A stretch of 64,000 nucleotides of DNA from Streptomyces sp. DT2A-34 (GTDB lineage Bacteria > Actinomycetota > Actinomycetes > Streptomycetales > Streptomycetaceae), in assembly GCF_030499515.1 (NCBI RefSeq), contig NZ_JASTWJ010000001.1, positions 3,514,001 to 3,578,000 on the forward strand. The letters are read 5' to 3'. Made by a program: the position numbers and the translations under genes. The notes under the pieces are model-generated. The model saw nothing but the letters and a program-made list of their open reading frames with translations. It made no database searches and was not told where the DNA came from. Shown here in pieces: positions 1 through 8,921 of this stretch. How positions within the stretch are numbered: the first letter of the stretch is position 1; every line of letters begins with the position of its first letter.

Positions 1-694
1 TCGCACGCCCGCCGCCCGGTGCCGTCGTGCTCGCCGTGCTCGCCGTGCTCGCCGTGGCGGTCGGGGTCGTGGGGGCCGCGCTCGTGGTGGAGGGGGTCGG
101 CGAGGGGCTGCCGGCCTTGTCGCCCTCGGCGGTGGACGCGGAGGCGCTCGGCGAGGCGTCCGGGACCTGCGTGTGCGACGACCCGCCGCCGTCGGACGAG
201 CCGGGCGTGGCCGGGTCGCCGTCCGTGGGGTCGGTCGGGTCCGCCGAGTCGTCCACCGTCGGGCTCGTACGGTCCTGCTTGCCCCGCGAGCCGCCCTCCG
301 GCGCCGAGCCGGACAGCGAGAACCCGGCGATCAGCGCAGCCGCCGACACCACCCCCGCCGCGCCGACCACGACGACCGCGCGCCGCGCGCCCCAGGTCCG
401 CCCCTTGCGGCGCACACCCTGGCCCGCGCCGCCCGCCCGACGCCCGTGCCGCTCACCCGCGCCGGCACCGGCACCCGCGCTCGCACTCTCGCCGGAGCCG
501 TGGCCCGGCCCCTCGGCCGTCCCGGCATCACTCACCCGAGGCAGCTGTGCCGTCGCGTCGTACGCGTTCTGCCAGCCGTGCGCGGCCGCCGGGTCCGTGT
601 ACCGCTCGTACGCGGGGGATGCCGTCGGCTGCGGGAGGTACACGTTCGGCGGCGCCTGGGGTGGCTCGTTTTCGCGCTCGGGTGGCCTGGACAT
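1..694 (-). CDS. Unknown single-pass membrane protein, 3' end outside window
   Basis: Reverse-strand frame opening with ATG at 694 and running off the left edge, so only the first 231 codons are visible. The N-terminal ~100 residues are rich in Pro, Gly and Ala and end in a basic stretch (RRKGR near residues 95-99). One hydrophobic helix follows at about residues 106-128, then a low-complexity Ser/Thr/Pro/Asp segment. This layout suggests a cytoplasmic disordered tail, one membrane pass and an extracellular linker leading to a domain that is not visible. Forward frames here are shadows: the reverse frame alone has sensible composition and a -10-like TACAAT just upstream. I do not recognise the family and assign no function. 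Confidence 0.6.
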   Translation of the reverse strand, partial: MSRPPERENEPPQAPPNVYLPQPTASPAYERYTDPAAAHGWQNAYDATAQLPRVSDAGTAEGPGHGSGESASAGAGAGAGERHGRRAGGAGQGVRRKGRTWGARRAVVVVGAAGVVSAAALIAGFSLSGSAPEGGSRGKQDRTSPTVDDSADPTDPTDGDPATPGSSDGGGSSHTQVPDASPSASASTAEGDKAGSPSPTPSTTSAAPTTPTATASTASTASTTAPGGGRA

Positions 695-702
695 GACCGC
701 GC

Positions 703-708
703 ATTGTA
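703..708 (-). promoter_or_regulatory. -10 hexamer TACAAT of the left-edge gene
   Basis: On the reverse strand TACAAT lies 8 bases before the ATG at 694, close enough for a leaderless or nearly leaderless transcript. I see no convincing -35 box. Confidence 0.35.
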
Positions 709-820
709 GGGAGGGGAGCGAGCCGTGGAACAGCTACCGGTGATAACAGCCCAAACCCGCGCGTCTCACGTGTCGGAAAACACGGCCCAGGGGGCTTTAC
801 CGGGCCGTAAGCTCCTTGAC

Positions 821-2032
821 ATGCAGGTGATCCAGTCGACCAAGCTCGCCAACGTCTGTTACGAGATCCGGGGCCCGGTGCTCGAGGAGGCGATGCGGCT
901 CGAGTCGGCGGGGCATCGGATCCTCAAGCTGAACACCGGAAACCCGGCCGCGTTCGGCTTCGAGTGCCCGCCCGAGATCCTGGAGGACATCCTCCGGAAC
1001 GTCTCGACGGCACATGGGTACGGCGACGCGAAGGGGCTGCTCGCGGCGCGCCGGGCCGTCGTCATGCACAACCAGACCCTCGGCATCGAGACCGACGTCG
1101 AGCACGTCTTCATCGGCAACGGCGTCTCCGAGCTCATCGTCATGGCGATGCAGGGGCTGCTCGACGACGGGGACGAGGTGCTCGTGCCCGCGCCCGACTA
1201 CCCCCTGTGGACCGCCGCCGTGTCCCTGTCCGGCGGCACCGCCGTCCACTACCGGTGCGACGAGCAGTCCGACTGGATGCCCGACCTCGCCGACATCGAG
1301 CGCAAGGTCACCGACCGCACCAAGGCCATCGTCATCATCAACCCCAACAACCCGACGGGGGCCGTGTACGACGAGGCCATGCTGCGGGGGCTGACGGACA
1401 TCGCCCGCCGGCACAACCTCCTCGTCTGCTCCGACGAGATCTACGACAAGATCCTGTACGACGGCGCCACGCACACCCCGACCGCCGCCGTCGCCCCCGA
1501 CCTGCTCACCCTCACGTTCAACGGCATGTCGAAGGCCTACCGGGTCGCCGGGTACCGGGTGGGATGGATGTCGATCTCGGGCCCCCGCGCCCACGCCGAC
1601 TCCTACATCGAGGGCCTCACCATCCTCGCGAACATGCGGCTGTGCGCGAACATGCCCGGTCAGCACGGGGTCGTGGCCGCGCTCAGCGGGCGGCAGACCA
1701 TCAACGACCTGGTACTGCCCGGGGGGCGGCTGAAGGAACAGCTGGATGTCGCGTACGAGCTGCTGACACAGATCCCCGGGGTGACGTGCGTACGGCCGAA
1801 GGGGGCGCTGTATCTCTTCCCGCGCCTCGACCCCAAGGTCTTCAAGATCAAGGACGACCGGCGGATGGTCCTGGACCTGCTGCGCCGCGAGAAGATCATG
1901 GTCGTCCAGGGCAGCGGCTTCAACTGGCCGGAGTCGGATCACTTCCGGGTGGTGACCCTGCCGACGGTCACGGATCTGCGGGACGCGGTCGGGCGGATCG
2001 GGCGGTTCCTGGACGGATACAGCCAGCCCTAG
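821..2032 (+). CDS. Class I/II PLP aminotransferase, AlaA-like (403 aa)
   Basis: Cytoplasmic fold-type I aminotransferase, probably glutamate-pyruvate (alanine) transaminase. The N-terminus (LANVCYEIRGPV) and LNTGNPAAFGF at residues 37-47 follow E. coli AlaA closely. Other fold-type I signatures are INPNNPTGAVYD near 173-184, SDEIYD at 204-209 and the PLP-binding lysine K238 in NGMSKAYRVAGYR. The length matches the family. I chose ATG 821 because homologues begin at MQVIQSTKLANV. The frame is open back to a GTG at 725, but those residues resemble nothing in the family and overlap the promoter region. There is no strong ribosome site before 821. The substrate is inferred from family resemblance only. 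Confidence 0.9.
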   Translation: MQVIQSTKLANVCYEIRGPVLEEAMRLESAGHRILKLNTGNPAAFGFECPPEILEDILRNVSTAHGYGDAKGLLAARRAVVMHNQTLGIETDVEHVFIGNGVSELIVMAMQGLLDDGDEVLVPAPDYPLWTAAVSLSGGTAVHYRCDEQSDWMPDLADIERKVTDRTKAIVIINPNNPTGAVYDEAMLRGLTDIARRHNLLVCSDEIYDKILYDGATHTPTAAVAPDLLTLTFNGMSKAYRVAGYRVGWMSISGPRAHADSYIEGLTILANMRLCANMPGQHGVVAALSGRQTINDLVLPGGRLKEQLDVAYELLTQIPGVTCVRPKGALYLFPRLDPKVFKIKDDRRMVLDLLRREKIMVVQGSGFNWPESDHFRVVTLPTVTDLRDAVGRIGRFLDGYSQP

Positions 2033-2104
2033 ATCTTTTACGCTCGCTCAACTTTAGACGGAATCCAAGCTAGGATGGTTTCCTGACAGCACAGGAGGCC
2101 ATCC

Positions 2105-2527
2105 ATGTACGAACCGATCCGCACCAAGTCGGTCCACAGCACGATGGCCGGCACGACCTCCGACTTTCCGCACCGCTCCCGCGAGGAGGAGCTGGACATC
2201 CAGCTGGCGGGCCATCTCGCGGCACTGCTCGCCGTCACGGACGAGCTGCGCGCGACGGCTCCCTCCGCCGACCTGGACGAGGCGGCCGAGCGGCTCGCCG
2301 CCCAGGTGAGCCGGTTGCGGGGTGGGATGACGCCGGCCCGCATGTCAGCGGCGCCCTCCGGCACCGACCTCGCCGCCCTGCACCAGCGGGCACACGCCCT
2401 CGCGGGCCGCGCGCTGGTCGTCGCCGCGTCGCGTGCGGATACCGCTGCCGCGATCCTCGCCGCCGAGCGAATGGACGCGCACGGCGCTGCGCTGGCCGAG
2501 CCGCAGGAACTGACCGGCGTCGGCTGA
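2105..2527 (+). CDS. SCO4983-family small protein (140 aa)
   Basis: Conserved streptomycete protein of unknown function, recognised from memory as the SCO4983 family. It has no signal peptide or membrane segment. A Ser/Thr-rich N-terminus leads into predicted helices, with REEELDIQLAGHLAALLAV near residues 27-45 and further Ala/Leu/Glu-rich helical stretches, so an all-helical cytoplasmic protein is likely. AGGAGG ends 6 bases before the ATG, a strong Shine-Dalgarno site that fixes the start. It stands alone between the aminotransferase and a terminator hairpin, and its role is unknown. Confidence 0.85.
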   Translation: MYEPIRTKSVHSTMAGTTSDFPHRSREEELDIQLAGHLAALLAVTDELRATAPSADLDEAAERLAAQVSRLRGGMTPARMSAAPSGTDLAALHQRAHALAGRALVVAASRADTAAAILAAERMDAHGAALAEPQELTGVG

Positions 2528-2543
2528 CGCCCCCCTGAACGGC

Positions 2544-2581
2544 CCCGGTCCGCGTGCACCCGCAGCGACGCGCGGACCGGG
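2544..2581 (+). terminator. Rho-independent-like hairpin
   Basis: Perfect 11-bp inverted repeat, 2544-2554 against 2571-2581, starting 17 bases after the stop at 2527 and followed by a T-rich run (TTTGTTGTTT near 2591-2600). Confidence 0.6.
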
Positions 2582-2611
2582 TTGCCTCAGTTTGTTGTTT
2601 CGCGGCTGACG

Positions 2612-2690
2612 GGTATCTGTGGCTCGTCGCGCCCACGCGGCGGAGCCGCATATCGATGCAGCCCCGCGCCCCTAAAAAGCAGGGCGTTGC
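2612..2690. repeat. Interspersed Streptomyces intergenic repeat
   Basis: The stretch containing TCGCGCCCACGCGGCGGAGC, then CATATCGATGCAGCCCCGCG and CCCCT, matches from memory a short element scattered between genes in many Streptomyces genomes. It lies between the SCO4983-family gene and the TelA operon and encodes nothing. Confidence 0.6.
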
Positions 2691-2779
2691 AGTCCGCCGT
2701 GTTGTAACGGGACCGGGATGACACTTCCCGTTCATTCCTTTCGGCGGGGAACGTTGGATTCCGCGAGCACTCTCCAGGC

Positions 2780-3844
2780 GTGAGACGTATCGCAGGGATC
2801 GTCCTCGCGGTGCTGCTGATCGGTGGCGTGGTGGTTGCCGTCGTCGCAGGCCGTAGCAATGAGGACAAGGGCACGGCAACGAAGACCGTGCGCGCAGTGA
2901 TCGGATCGGAGAAGGCGGAGTTCTTCGCCGCTCCCGACGTGGTGAAGGCCCTCGCCGCCAAGGGCTACACCGTGAAGGCCGAGACCTCCGGGTCGTGGGC
3001 CATGGAGGGGCTGGACCTCAAGGGGTACGACCTGGCGCTGCCGTCGAGCCAGGCGCCGGCCGCCGAACTCGCCGCGAAGTACAAGGTGACGGGGGCACTC
3101 CCCCGCCCCTTCTACTCGCCCCTCGTCGTCGTGGCGCACAAGAACGCCGCCGAGGTGCTCGCGGCGAACGGCCTCGCCACGCTGGACGAGGCCCACCGGG
3201 GCACCCTGAGCATGACCGCCTATCTGGACGCCGCCCGCGCCGACCGCACCTGGCAGCAGCTCAAGGGGGCCCAGAAGTACGGGGAGTTGACGGGCACGCT
3301 CTACCTGTCCAGCACCGACCCCGAGACCTCCAACTCCGGCGCCCTCTACCTCGCGGCCGCCTCCTACGTCGCCAACGGCGGCAAGGTCGTCGCCACCGAC
3401 GCCGAGGTGGACCGCACCGCACCGCTGCTGCACAAGCTGGTCAGTGTGCAGGGCGCCCAGCAGGCGGGCAGCGACGCCGCCTTCCGGGACTTCGTCAGCG
3501 GTGCCGGCAATCCGCTCGTCGTGGTCTACGAGTCGCAGGTCGCCTCGCTGCTGGCGGACGGGCAGAAGCCCGACGACCTGGTCGTCCTCTACCCGGACAC
3601 CACGGTCAACAGCGACCACACCGTCGTACCGCTCACCGAGGACGGCAAGGCAGTCGCCGAACTCCTCTCCTCGGACCCGAAGTTGCGCGAGCTGGAGGCG
3701 CGGCACGGTTTCCGGCCGCAGGGCGCCGCCGCCGAGTTCGCCTCGGACACCACCTACCTCAAGCAGGAGCTGACCGGCGTCCGCCAGGCGCCCGTGCCCA
3801 CCTCCAAGGTGCTGCACGAGCTGGCGCGACGGGCGCGCGGATAA
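2780..3844 (+). CDS. Membrane-anchored substrate-binding-like protein, TelA operon (354 aa)
   Basis: First gene of a four-gene operon. Residues 1-24 form a short basic start and a hydrophobic helix with no lipobox Cys, so it is probably an N-terminally anchored extracytoplasmic protein. The rest resembles a type 2 periplasmic-binding fold: a PSSQ segment, a central STDPETSNSGALYL motif, NPLVVVYESQ, and a C-terminal region reading VVLYPDTTVNSDHTVVPL. The SNSG and YES motifs recur in the VWA protein two genes downstream, so the two probably share a domain. The start is GTG 2780 because it captures the membrane helix; the ribosome site (CTCCAGGC) is poor. No transporter permease is nearby, which argues for sensing or assembly rather than uptake. 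The ligand is unknown. Confidence 0.75.
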   Translation: MRRIAGIVLAVLLIGGVVVAVVAGRSNEDKGTATKTVRAVIGSEKAEFFAAPDVVKALAAKGYTVKAETSGSWAMEGLDLKGYDLALPSSQAPAAELAAKYKVTGALPRPFYSPLVVVAHKNAAEVLAANGLATLDEAHRGTLSMTAYLDAARADRTWQQLKGAQKYGELTGTLYLSSTDPETSNSGALYLAAASYVANGGKVVATDAEVDRTAPLLHKLVSVQGAQQAGSDAAFRDFVSGAGNPLVVVYESQVASLLADGQKPDDLVVLYPDTTVNSDHTVVPLTEDGKAVAELLSSDPKLRELEARHGFRPQGAAAEFASDTTYLKQELTGVRQAPVPTSKVLHELARRARG

Positions 3845-3859
3845 GGGGGACAGCACCAC

Positions 3860-5035
3860 ATGACCAGCAACGACGACACCTTCGTCCTCACCCCGCCCGA
3901 GCCCGTGGCCACCGTGCCGCGCGAGAAGGCCGGCGGGCTCGTCCCCGTGGACGACGCCGTCCGTACCGACATGGCCAAGAAGGCCTCCGCCTACGTCGAG
4001 GGGCTCGCGGCGCTCGACGCCCGCTCCCCCGAGTTCGCCGGCAAGGTCGGCGAGATCACCGCCCTCGGCGCCGGCGAGATGCGCACCGCCGCCGCGCAGT
4101 CCAACCGGATGCTGGAGCGGACCATCCGGAGCCTGCCGGACCAGGGCGGGGACGCCCAGTCGCAGGTCGCGGGCTCGCTCGTGGAACTGCGGCGGGTGGT
4201 CGAGGACCTGGATCCGAGGGATCTGCCCGCCGCCAAGGGGCGCAAGTTCCTCTCCAGGCTCCCGGGCGGCAACAAGCTGCGCGACCACGTCGCCAAGTAC
4301 GCCTCCGCGCAGGGGACCCTGAACAAGATCGTGGGGTCCCTGCGGGGCGGACAGGACGAGCTGCGCCGGGACAACGCCGCGCTGCAGACCGAGCGGGTGC
4401 GCCTGTGGGAGACCATGGGCAAGCTCCAGGAGTACGTCGTTCTGACGCAGGCCCTGGACGCCGCCGTCGAGCAGCACATCGCGGGGGTCGGGGGGAGTGA
4501 TCCGCAGCAGGCGGACTCCCTGCGCGCGGACGTGCTCTTCCCCGTCCGGCAGAAGCACCAGGACCTGCTCACCCAGCTCGCGGTGTGCGCGCAGGGCTAC
4601 CTCGCCATGGATGTCGTACGACGCAACAACGAGGAGCTGATCAAGGGCGTCGACCGGGCGGCCACGACCACCGTCTCGGCGCTGCGGATCTCCGTGATGC
4701 TGGCGTCCGCGCTCGACAACCAGAAGAAGGTCATCGAGCAGGTCAACGCCCTGCGCGGGACCACGGAGGATCTCATTCGGGGCAATGCCGAGATGCTCGC
4801 CACGCAGGGCGGCGAGATCCAGCGCATCGCCGCCGACCCGGCGGTGGGAGCGGAGACCCTCCGAAGCGCCTTCCAGCAGATCTACCGCACGCTCGACGCC
4901 ATCGACACCTACAAGGTCCAGGCGACCGAGGCGATGGCGACGACGGTGGAGAACCTCACCGCCGAACTGCAGCACGCGAGCGTCTACTTGGAGCGCAGCC
5001 GCTCGCAGGGCGCGCTGGAGGGTGGGCTCGGATGA
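3860..5035 (+). CDS. TelA-family toxic anion resistance protein (391 aa)
   Basis: Cytoplasmic, almost wholly helical protein of the TelA family, linked to tellurite and other stress resistance in other bacteria; the biochemical activity is unknown. The N-terminal 40 residues are Pro-rich and flexible. Family-like segments are NRMLERTIRSL, the central RLPGGNKLRDHVAKYASAQ, and the helical C-terminus with DNQKKVIEQVNALRGTTEDL and IRGNAEMLA. The length is normal for the family. The start ATG is 15 bases after the upstream stop, with a GGGGGA ribosome site. The stop overlaps the next start (ATGA), so translation is probably coupled. Flanking by two substrate-binding-like surface proteins suggests an envelope-facing complex; that is inference. 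Confidence 0.85.
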   Translation: MTSNDDTFVLTPPEPVATVPREKAGGLVPVDDAVRTDMAKKASAYVEGLAALDARSPEFAGKVGEITALGAGEMRTAAAQSNRMLERTIRSLPDQGGDAQSQVAGSLVELRRVVEDLDPRDLPAAKGRKFLSRLPGGNKLRDHVAKYASAQGTLNKIVGSLRGGQDELRRDNAALQTERVRLWETMGKLQEYVVLTQALDAAVEQHIAGVGGSDPQQADSLRADVLFPVRQKHQDLLTQLAVCAQGYLAMDVVRRNNEELIKGVDRAATTTVSALRISVMLASALDNQKKVIEQVNALRGTTEDLIRGNAEMLATQGGEIQRIAADPAVGAETLRSAFQQIYRTLDAIDTYKVQATEAMATTVENLTAELQHASVYLERSRSQGALEGGLG

Positions 5036-6576
5036 GACGACTCCTCGCGTCCGCGCTCGCCGCGCTGGCTCTGCTGACCGCCTGCACCTCGCAGCAGGCC
5101 GACGACGACCCGAGCCCGAACGCCCCGCAGCCCGGCACCCTCCGCGTCCTCGCCTCCAGCGAGCTCAGTGACATGACCCCGGTGCTCGACCGGATCGCCG
5201 ATGACACCGGCGTCAAGGTGCGGCCCACCTACATGGGCACCCTCGACGCCGTGGAACTGCTGGCGAAGGGCAAGGCGGACGGAGAGTACGACGCCCTGTG
5301 GCTGTCCTCCAACGACTATCTGCGCCTGCGTCCCGACGCGGCGAAGAAGGTCGTGTCCGAGACGCCGGTCATGTCGAGCCCGGTGGCCGTCGGGGTCAGG
5401 TCCACGGCCCTCGGCAGGCTCGGCTGGCAGCCGGATGCGGTCACCTGGACGCAGATCGAGCAGGCCGTCCGGGACGGGAAACTGACGTACGGCATGACCG
5501 ACCCGGCGCGTTCCAACTCCGGTTTCGCCACTCTCGTCTCCGTCGCCTCGGCCCTGTCCGGCGCCCAGTCCGCGCTCACCGACACGGACGTCACCGAGGC
5601 CACGCCCCGGCTGAAGGAGTTCTTCCAGGGGCAGAAGCTGACATCGGGTTCGTCGGGCTGGCTGGCGGAGGCGTACCAGCGGCGCGGGAACGTCGACGCC
5701 CTGCTCAACTACGAGTCCGTCCTCAAGGGCATCCCGGGCCTGACCGTGATCCGCCCCCAGGACGGCGTCGTCACCGCCGACTACCCGCTCTCCTCCCTCG
5801 CCTCGACCGACAGCGCGACCCGCGAGGACGTCCGCCGCCTCACCGAGGCCCTGCGCGCCGAGGACGTCCAGCGGCTGATCACCGAGCGCACCCATCGCCG
5901 CCCGGTCGTCGCCTCCGTCCCGCCCGCGTCCGGCCTCGACAGCAGCCGACGGCGCGAACTGCCCTTCCCGGGCAGCCGTTCCGTCGCCGACGGCCTGCTC
6001 GACTCGTACGAGAACGAGCTGCGCCGCCCGTCCAGGACCGTCTACGTCCTCGACACCTCGGGCTCGATGGAGGGCGACCGCCTGACTCAGCTGAAGCGGG
6101 CGCTCGCCGATCTCACCGGAGACTTCCGCGAACGCGAGGAGGTCACGCTGATGCCCTTCGGGTCGGACGTGAAGAGCGTGCGCACGCATGTCGTGGAGCC
6201 GGCCCGCCCGAAGACCGGGCTCGACGCCATCCGCGAGGACACCGACGCGCTCACCGCCGAGGGCGACACGGCGATCTACACCTCGCTGGAGAAGGCGTAC
6301 GACCATCTGGGCGCCGGCCAGTCCCGGGACACGTTCACGTCGATCGTGCTGATGACGGACGGCGAGAACACCACCGGCGCCGAGGCGGCGGACTTCGACG
6401 CCTTCTACGCCGGGCTCGACCGCGACCGGCGGGACACGCCCGTCTTCCCCATCCTCTTCGGCGACTCCGACCGGTCCGAACTGGAGCACATCGCCGAGCT
6501 GACCGGCGGCCGCCTCTTCGACGCCCAGGAGGGCTCGCTGGACGGCGCCTTCGAGGAGATCCGTGGCTACCAGTAG
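5032..6576 (+). CDS. Lipoprotein with substrate-binding and VWA domains (514 aa)
   Basis: Surface lipoprotein: residues 1-20 are a signal peptide with lipobox LLTAC. The first half (about 35-300) is a type 2 periplasmic-binding fold with MTDPARSNSGFATLV and LLNYESVL. The second half (about 335-510) is a von Willebrand A domain: LDTSGSMEG carries the DxSxS metal site, and LMTDGENTTG the downstream Asp. The start ATG 5032 overlaps the telA stop by 4 bases; longer readings of this frame are excluded because they lose the lipoprotein signal. The VWA domain suggests metal-dependent protein contact and the other half a ligand or partner site. It probably works with the 2780 protein and TelA. Confidence 0.85.
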   Translation: MRRLLASALAALALLTACTSQQADDDPSPNAPQPGTLRVLASSELSDMTPVLDRIADDTGVKVRPTYMGTLDAVELLAKGKADGEYDALWLSSNDYLRLRPDAAKKVVSETPVMSSPVAVGVRSTALGRLGWQPDAVTWTQIEQAVRDGKLTYGMTDPARSNSGFATLVSVASALSGAQSALTDTDVTEATPRLKEFFQGQKLTSGSSGWLAEAYQRRGNVDALLNYESVLKGIPGLTVIRPQDGVVTADYPLSSLASTDSATREDVRRLTEALRAEDVQRLITERTHRRPVVASVPPASGLDSSRRRELPFPGSRSVADGLLDSYENELRRPSRTVYVLDTSGSMEGDRLTQLKRALADLTGDFREREEVTLMPFGSDVKSVRTHVVEPARPKTGLDAIREDTDALTAEGDTAIYTSLEKAYDHLGAGQSRDTFTSIVLMTDGENTTGAEAADFDAFYAGLDRDRRDTPVFPILFGDSDRSELEHIAELTGGRLFDAQEGSLDGAFEEIRGYQ

Positions 6577-7183
6577 GGCGTTGGCGTACCTGGAGTCCCG
6601 CAAGAACATCGCCGGAAGCACGTGCGGGGTCGTCGGGCTCGTGCTGACCTTCGCGGGGGTGGCGGGGCCGTACTGGCCCGTCGTGGTCGCGGGGCTGTAC
6701 GGCGCGGGCGCGCTGATCGCCCCGCCGGAGCGGCCCGCGCTGCCCGACTTCCCGGACCCGTCGGCCCAGCTCGACGAGGTGCGGGGCGACTTCGAGAAGC
6801 TGCGCGGCTATCTGACGGAAGTCGAGCTGTCGGTCACGGCGGCCACGCGGCTGCGCGAACTCACCGAGCTGCTGGGCGCTTTGCTCGACCGGGGCTGGAT
6901 CGCCGAGCTGCTCGCGCACGATCCGGAAGGCGTGCATGTGCTCTCCCGGATCGTGCGGCGCGATCTTCCCGAGGCCGTCGACAGCTTCGTACGGACGCGG
7001 TGGTGGACGCGGATGACGCCCGGAACCGAGTCGCCCGAACTCCATCTGGAGCGCCAGCTCGGTCTGCTGAAGAAGGACGCCGAGCGGCTGGCGGCGGGCC
7101 TGCGCGAGGTGGAGGCCCGCCGCCAGGAGTCCCACACCCGGTATCTGGAGGACCGGGGCGGGACGGGTGGCATCAGCGCCTGA
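6563..7183 (+). CDS. Two-helix membrane protein with helical tail, TelA operon (206 aa)
   Basis: Last gene of the operon, starting with GTG inside the end of the VWA gene (14-base overlap) behind a GAGGAG ribosome site. Two hydrophobic segments lie at about residues 17-50 around a short PYWP turn. A predominantly helical charged region follows, with a likely coiled coil near 160-195 (LERQLGLLKKDAERLAAGL). It probably presents its tail to the cytoplasm, where TelA lies. I do not recognise a named family. The 3' end overlaps the convergent gene at 7173 by 11 bases. Confidence 0.7.
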   Translation: MATSRALAYLESRKNIAGSTCGVVGLVLTFAGVAGPYWPVVVAGLYGAGALIAPPERPALPDFPDPSAQLDEVRGDFEKLRGYLTEVELSVTAATRLRELTELLGALLDRGWIAELLAHDPEGVHVLSRIVRRDLPEAVDSFVRTRWWTRMTPGTESPELHLERQLGLLKKDAERLAAGLREVEARRQESHTRYLEDRGGTGGISA

Positions 7184-8921
7184 CGTAGACCGTCGCCGAG
7201 GCCGTCGACGCCTCGTGCAGGTCGTCGCCCGGCCAGCTGACCGTGTAGTCGGCGTCGCCCCGGGTGCGCGGCAGGTCGTTGATCGTGAACGTGCCGTCGG
7301 CGGCGACCGTCACCGACGACAGCGTGCCGGTGCCGAGCCGGTCGGTCCGGGTGACCTTGAGGACCGCCCGGTCGGGCAGCGCCTTGCCCTGGGCGGTGAA
7401 GGTGCCGGTGATCTCGACGCCCGTGCTCAGCGAGCCCTCCTCGGGTGCGGTGAGCGCGATCGAGGTGGGCGCCTTGCCGACGGACACCGTGGTGGTGACG
7501 TCCCCGGCGGGGCGGTGGGTCAGGTCGCCGAGGTAGGAGACGGTGTAGGTGGCGTCGCCGACGAGGTCGGGCTCGTCGAGGACCGTGAACGTGCCGTCGG
7601 CCTTGACGGTGAAGGTGCCCACGTCATGGGTGCCGTCGGCGTCGGTGCGGGTCGCCTTGACCTTCAGGGGCTCGGTGGGCGCCGGGCCGTCCTGCTCCAG
7701 CTTGCCGCGCACGGCCAGCGGCTCGCCTGCCACGGCCTGGGCGGGGCTGTGGGTGAGGCCGCCGGTGAAGCGGGCGTCGTACTGGACGGCCGGGGGCTGG
7801 ATGACGTGCAGCCAGAACTGGTTGCCGGCCGCGTTGGTGGTCACCGCGAACAGGCGGGAGCCGTCCGCCGACCACTCCAGGCCGCGCGGGGCGACCCGGT
7901 CGCCGTCGAGGCTGCCCTCGAAGACGAACTCCAGCGGGGCGGTGGCGTCGGCCGGGTCGGCGGGCTGCACCAGCAGGTCCGGCGTGGAGCCGGTGGCCGA
8001 GGCGCCGCGCGCGAGGTACTTGCCGTCGCCGCCGAAGGCGACCGCGCTGGCGGTGGCACCGGCGGGCAGGGCCTGGTAGCCGTCGGCGGCGTCGGACAGG
8101 TCGGTCGTGTTCAGCAGCCGGGTGCCGTAGGCGGCGTCGGCGACGGCGACCTTGCTGCCGTCCGCGGAGAACGCCATGTCCTTCAGGTTCAGGGCGCCCT
8201 TGCCGTCGGCGTCGGCGAACCGGCGGGCCGCGCCCCGCACGAGGGTGCCGCCGCTGGTGTCGTACACCGTCAGGAACGGGTTGCCGGCCTGCGCGTTGAG
8301 CGGCTGGCCCATCAGCATCCGGTCACCAGGTCCGGCCTCCAGCTGGAGTTTGCCGTGGTCCTGCCAGTTGGTGCGCGGCGCCGTGTTGGTGGCGGGGACG
8401 TAGGAGTCCAGGTAGGTCAGCGTCGTGTCGCACTGCGAGGTGTAGTAGGAGTACGGCGTGGTGTAGTACGCGGTGCCGCCGGAGAAGGCGAGGCTGCGGC
8501 CGCAGGTGTCGGTGGAGACGTACAGGCCGTTCGAGGTGTAGGTGCTGGTGTCGTAGCGCCAGATCACCTCGCGTCCGCCGACGTAGAGCGTGGAGCCGTC
8601 GGCGTTCAGCGCCAGTCCGGAGATGTGCTGCTGGGTGCTGATCGTGGTGATCCGCTCGCCCTGGAAGTTGTAGACGACGATGAGGCCGCTGTTGGAGTAG
8701 CTGCCCATGTTGCTGTCGGCCACGTAGACGCGTTCGTGCGCGGAGTCCACCGCCAGCGCCGAGTACGACGAGATCGGCAGCTTGGCCACCGCGTCGGAGG
8801 CCGCCGCGTGGGCCGCGGGTGCGGCGGCGACGGTCAGGCCGGTCCCGGCGAGTGCGGCGGCGAGCAGCGTGGCCGCGAGACGTCTGGGACGGTGTGCGCC
8901 GTCAAGGCGTGCTGTATTCAA
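7173..8921 (-). CDS. Secreted beta-propeller protein with Ig-like repeats (582 aa)
   Basis: Exported protein with a typical Sec signal peptide: basic RPRR, a hydrophobic core and AHA-A processing near residue 37. Residues ~45-400 hold WD40/YVTN-like propeller repeats (SALAVDSAHERVYVAD, SGLALNADGSTLYVGG, KDMAFSADGSKVAVAD, GLEWSADGSRLFAV). Two Ig-like beta repeats follow, each with a GTFTV or GTFTI strand, ending at YVRR. I chose TTG 8921 because a GGGGGG ribosome site sits just before it and the signal peptide then has normal length; the frame stays open to a GTG at 8969 with a weak site. It is probably an adhesion or scaffold protein; no catalytic motif is visible. Confidence 0.75.
   Translation of the reverse strand: MNTARLDGAHRPRRLAATLLAAALAGTGLTVAAAPAAHAAASDAVAKLPISSYSALAVDSAHERVYVADSNMGSYSNSGLIVVYNFQGERITTISTQQHISGLALNADGSTLYVGGREVIWRYDTSTYTSNGLYVSTDTCGRSLAFSGGTAYYTTPYSYYTSQCDTTLTYLDSYVPATNTAPRTNWQDHGKLQLEAGPGDRMLMGQPLNAQAGNPFLTVYDTSGGTLVRGAARRFADADGKGALNLKDMAFSADGSKVAVADAAYGTRLLNTTDLSDAADGYQALPAGATASAVAFGGDGKYLARGASATGSTPDLLVQPADPADATAPLEFVFEGSLDGDRVAPRGLEWSADGSRLFAVTTNAAGNQFWLHVIQPPAVQYDARFTGGLTHSPAQAVAGEPLAVRGKLEQDGPAPTEPLKVKATRTDADGTHDVGTFTVKADGTFTVLDEPDLVGDATYTVSYLGDLTHRPAGDVTTTVSVGKAPTSIALTAPEEGSLSTGVEITGTFTAQGKALPDRAVLKVTRTDRLGTGTLSSVTVAADGTFTINDLPRTRGDADYTVSWPGDDLHEASTASATVYVRR

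Noticed and set aside
725..820. Upstream GTG start for the aminotransferase
   Set aside because: The extra 32 residues have no counterpart in AlaA-type enzymes, and the standard N-terminus begins at 821.
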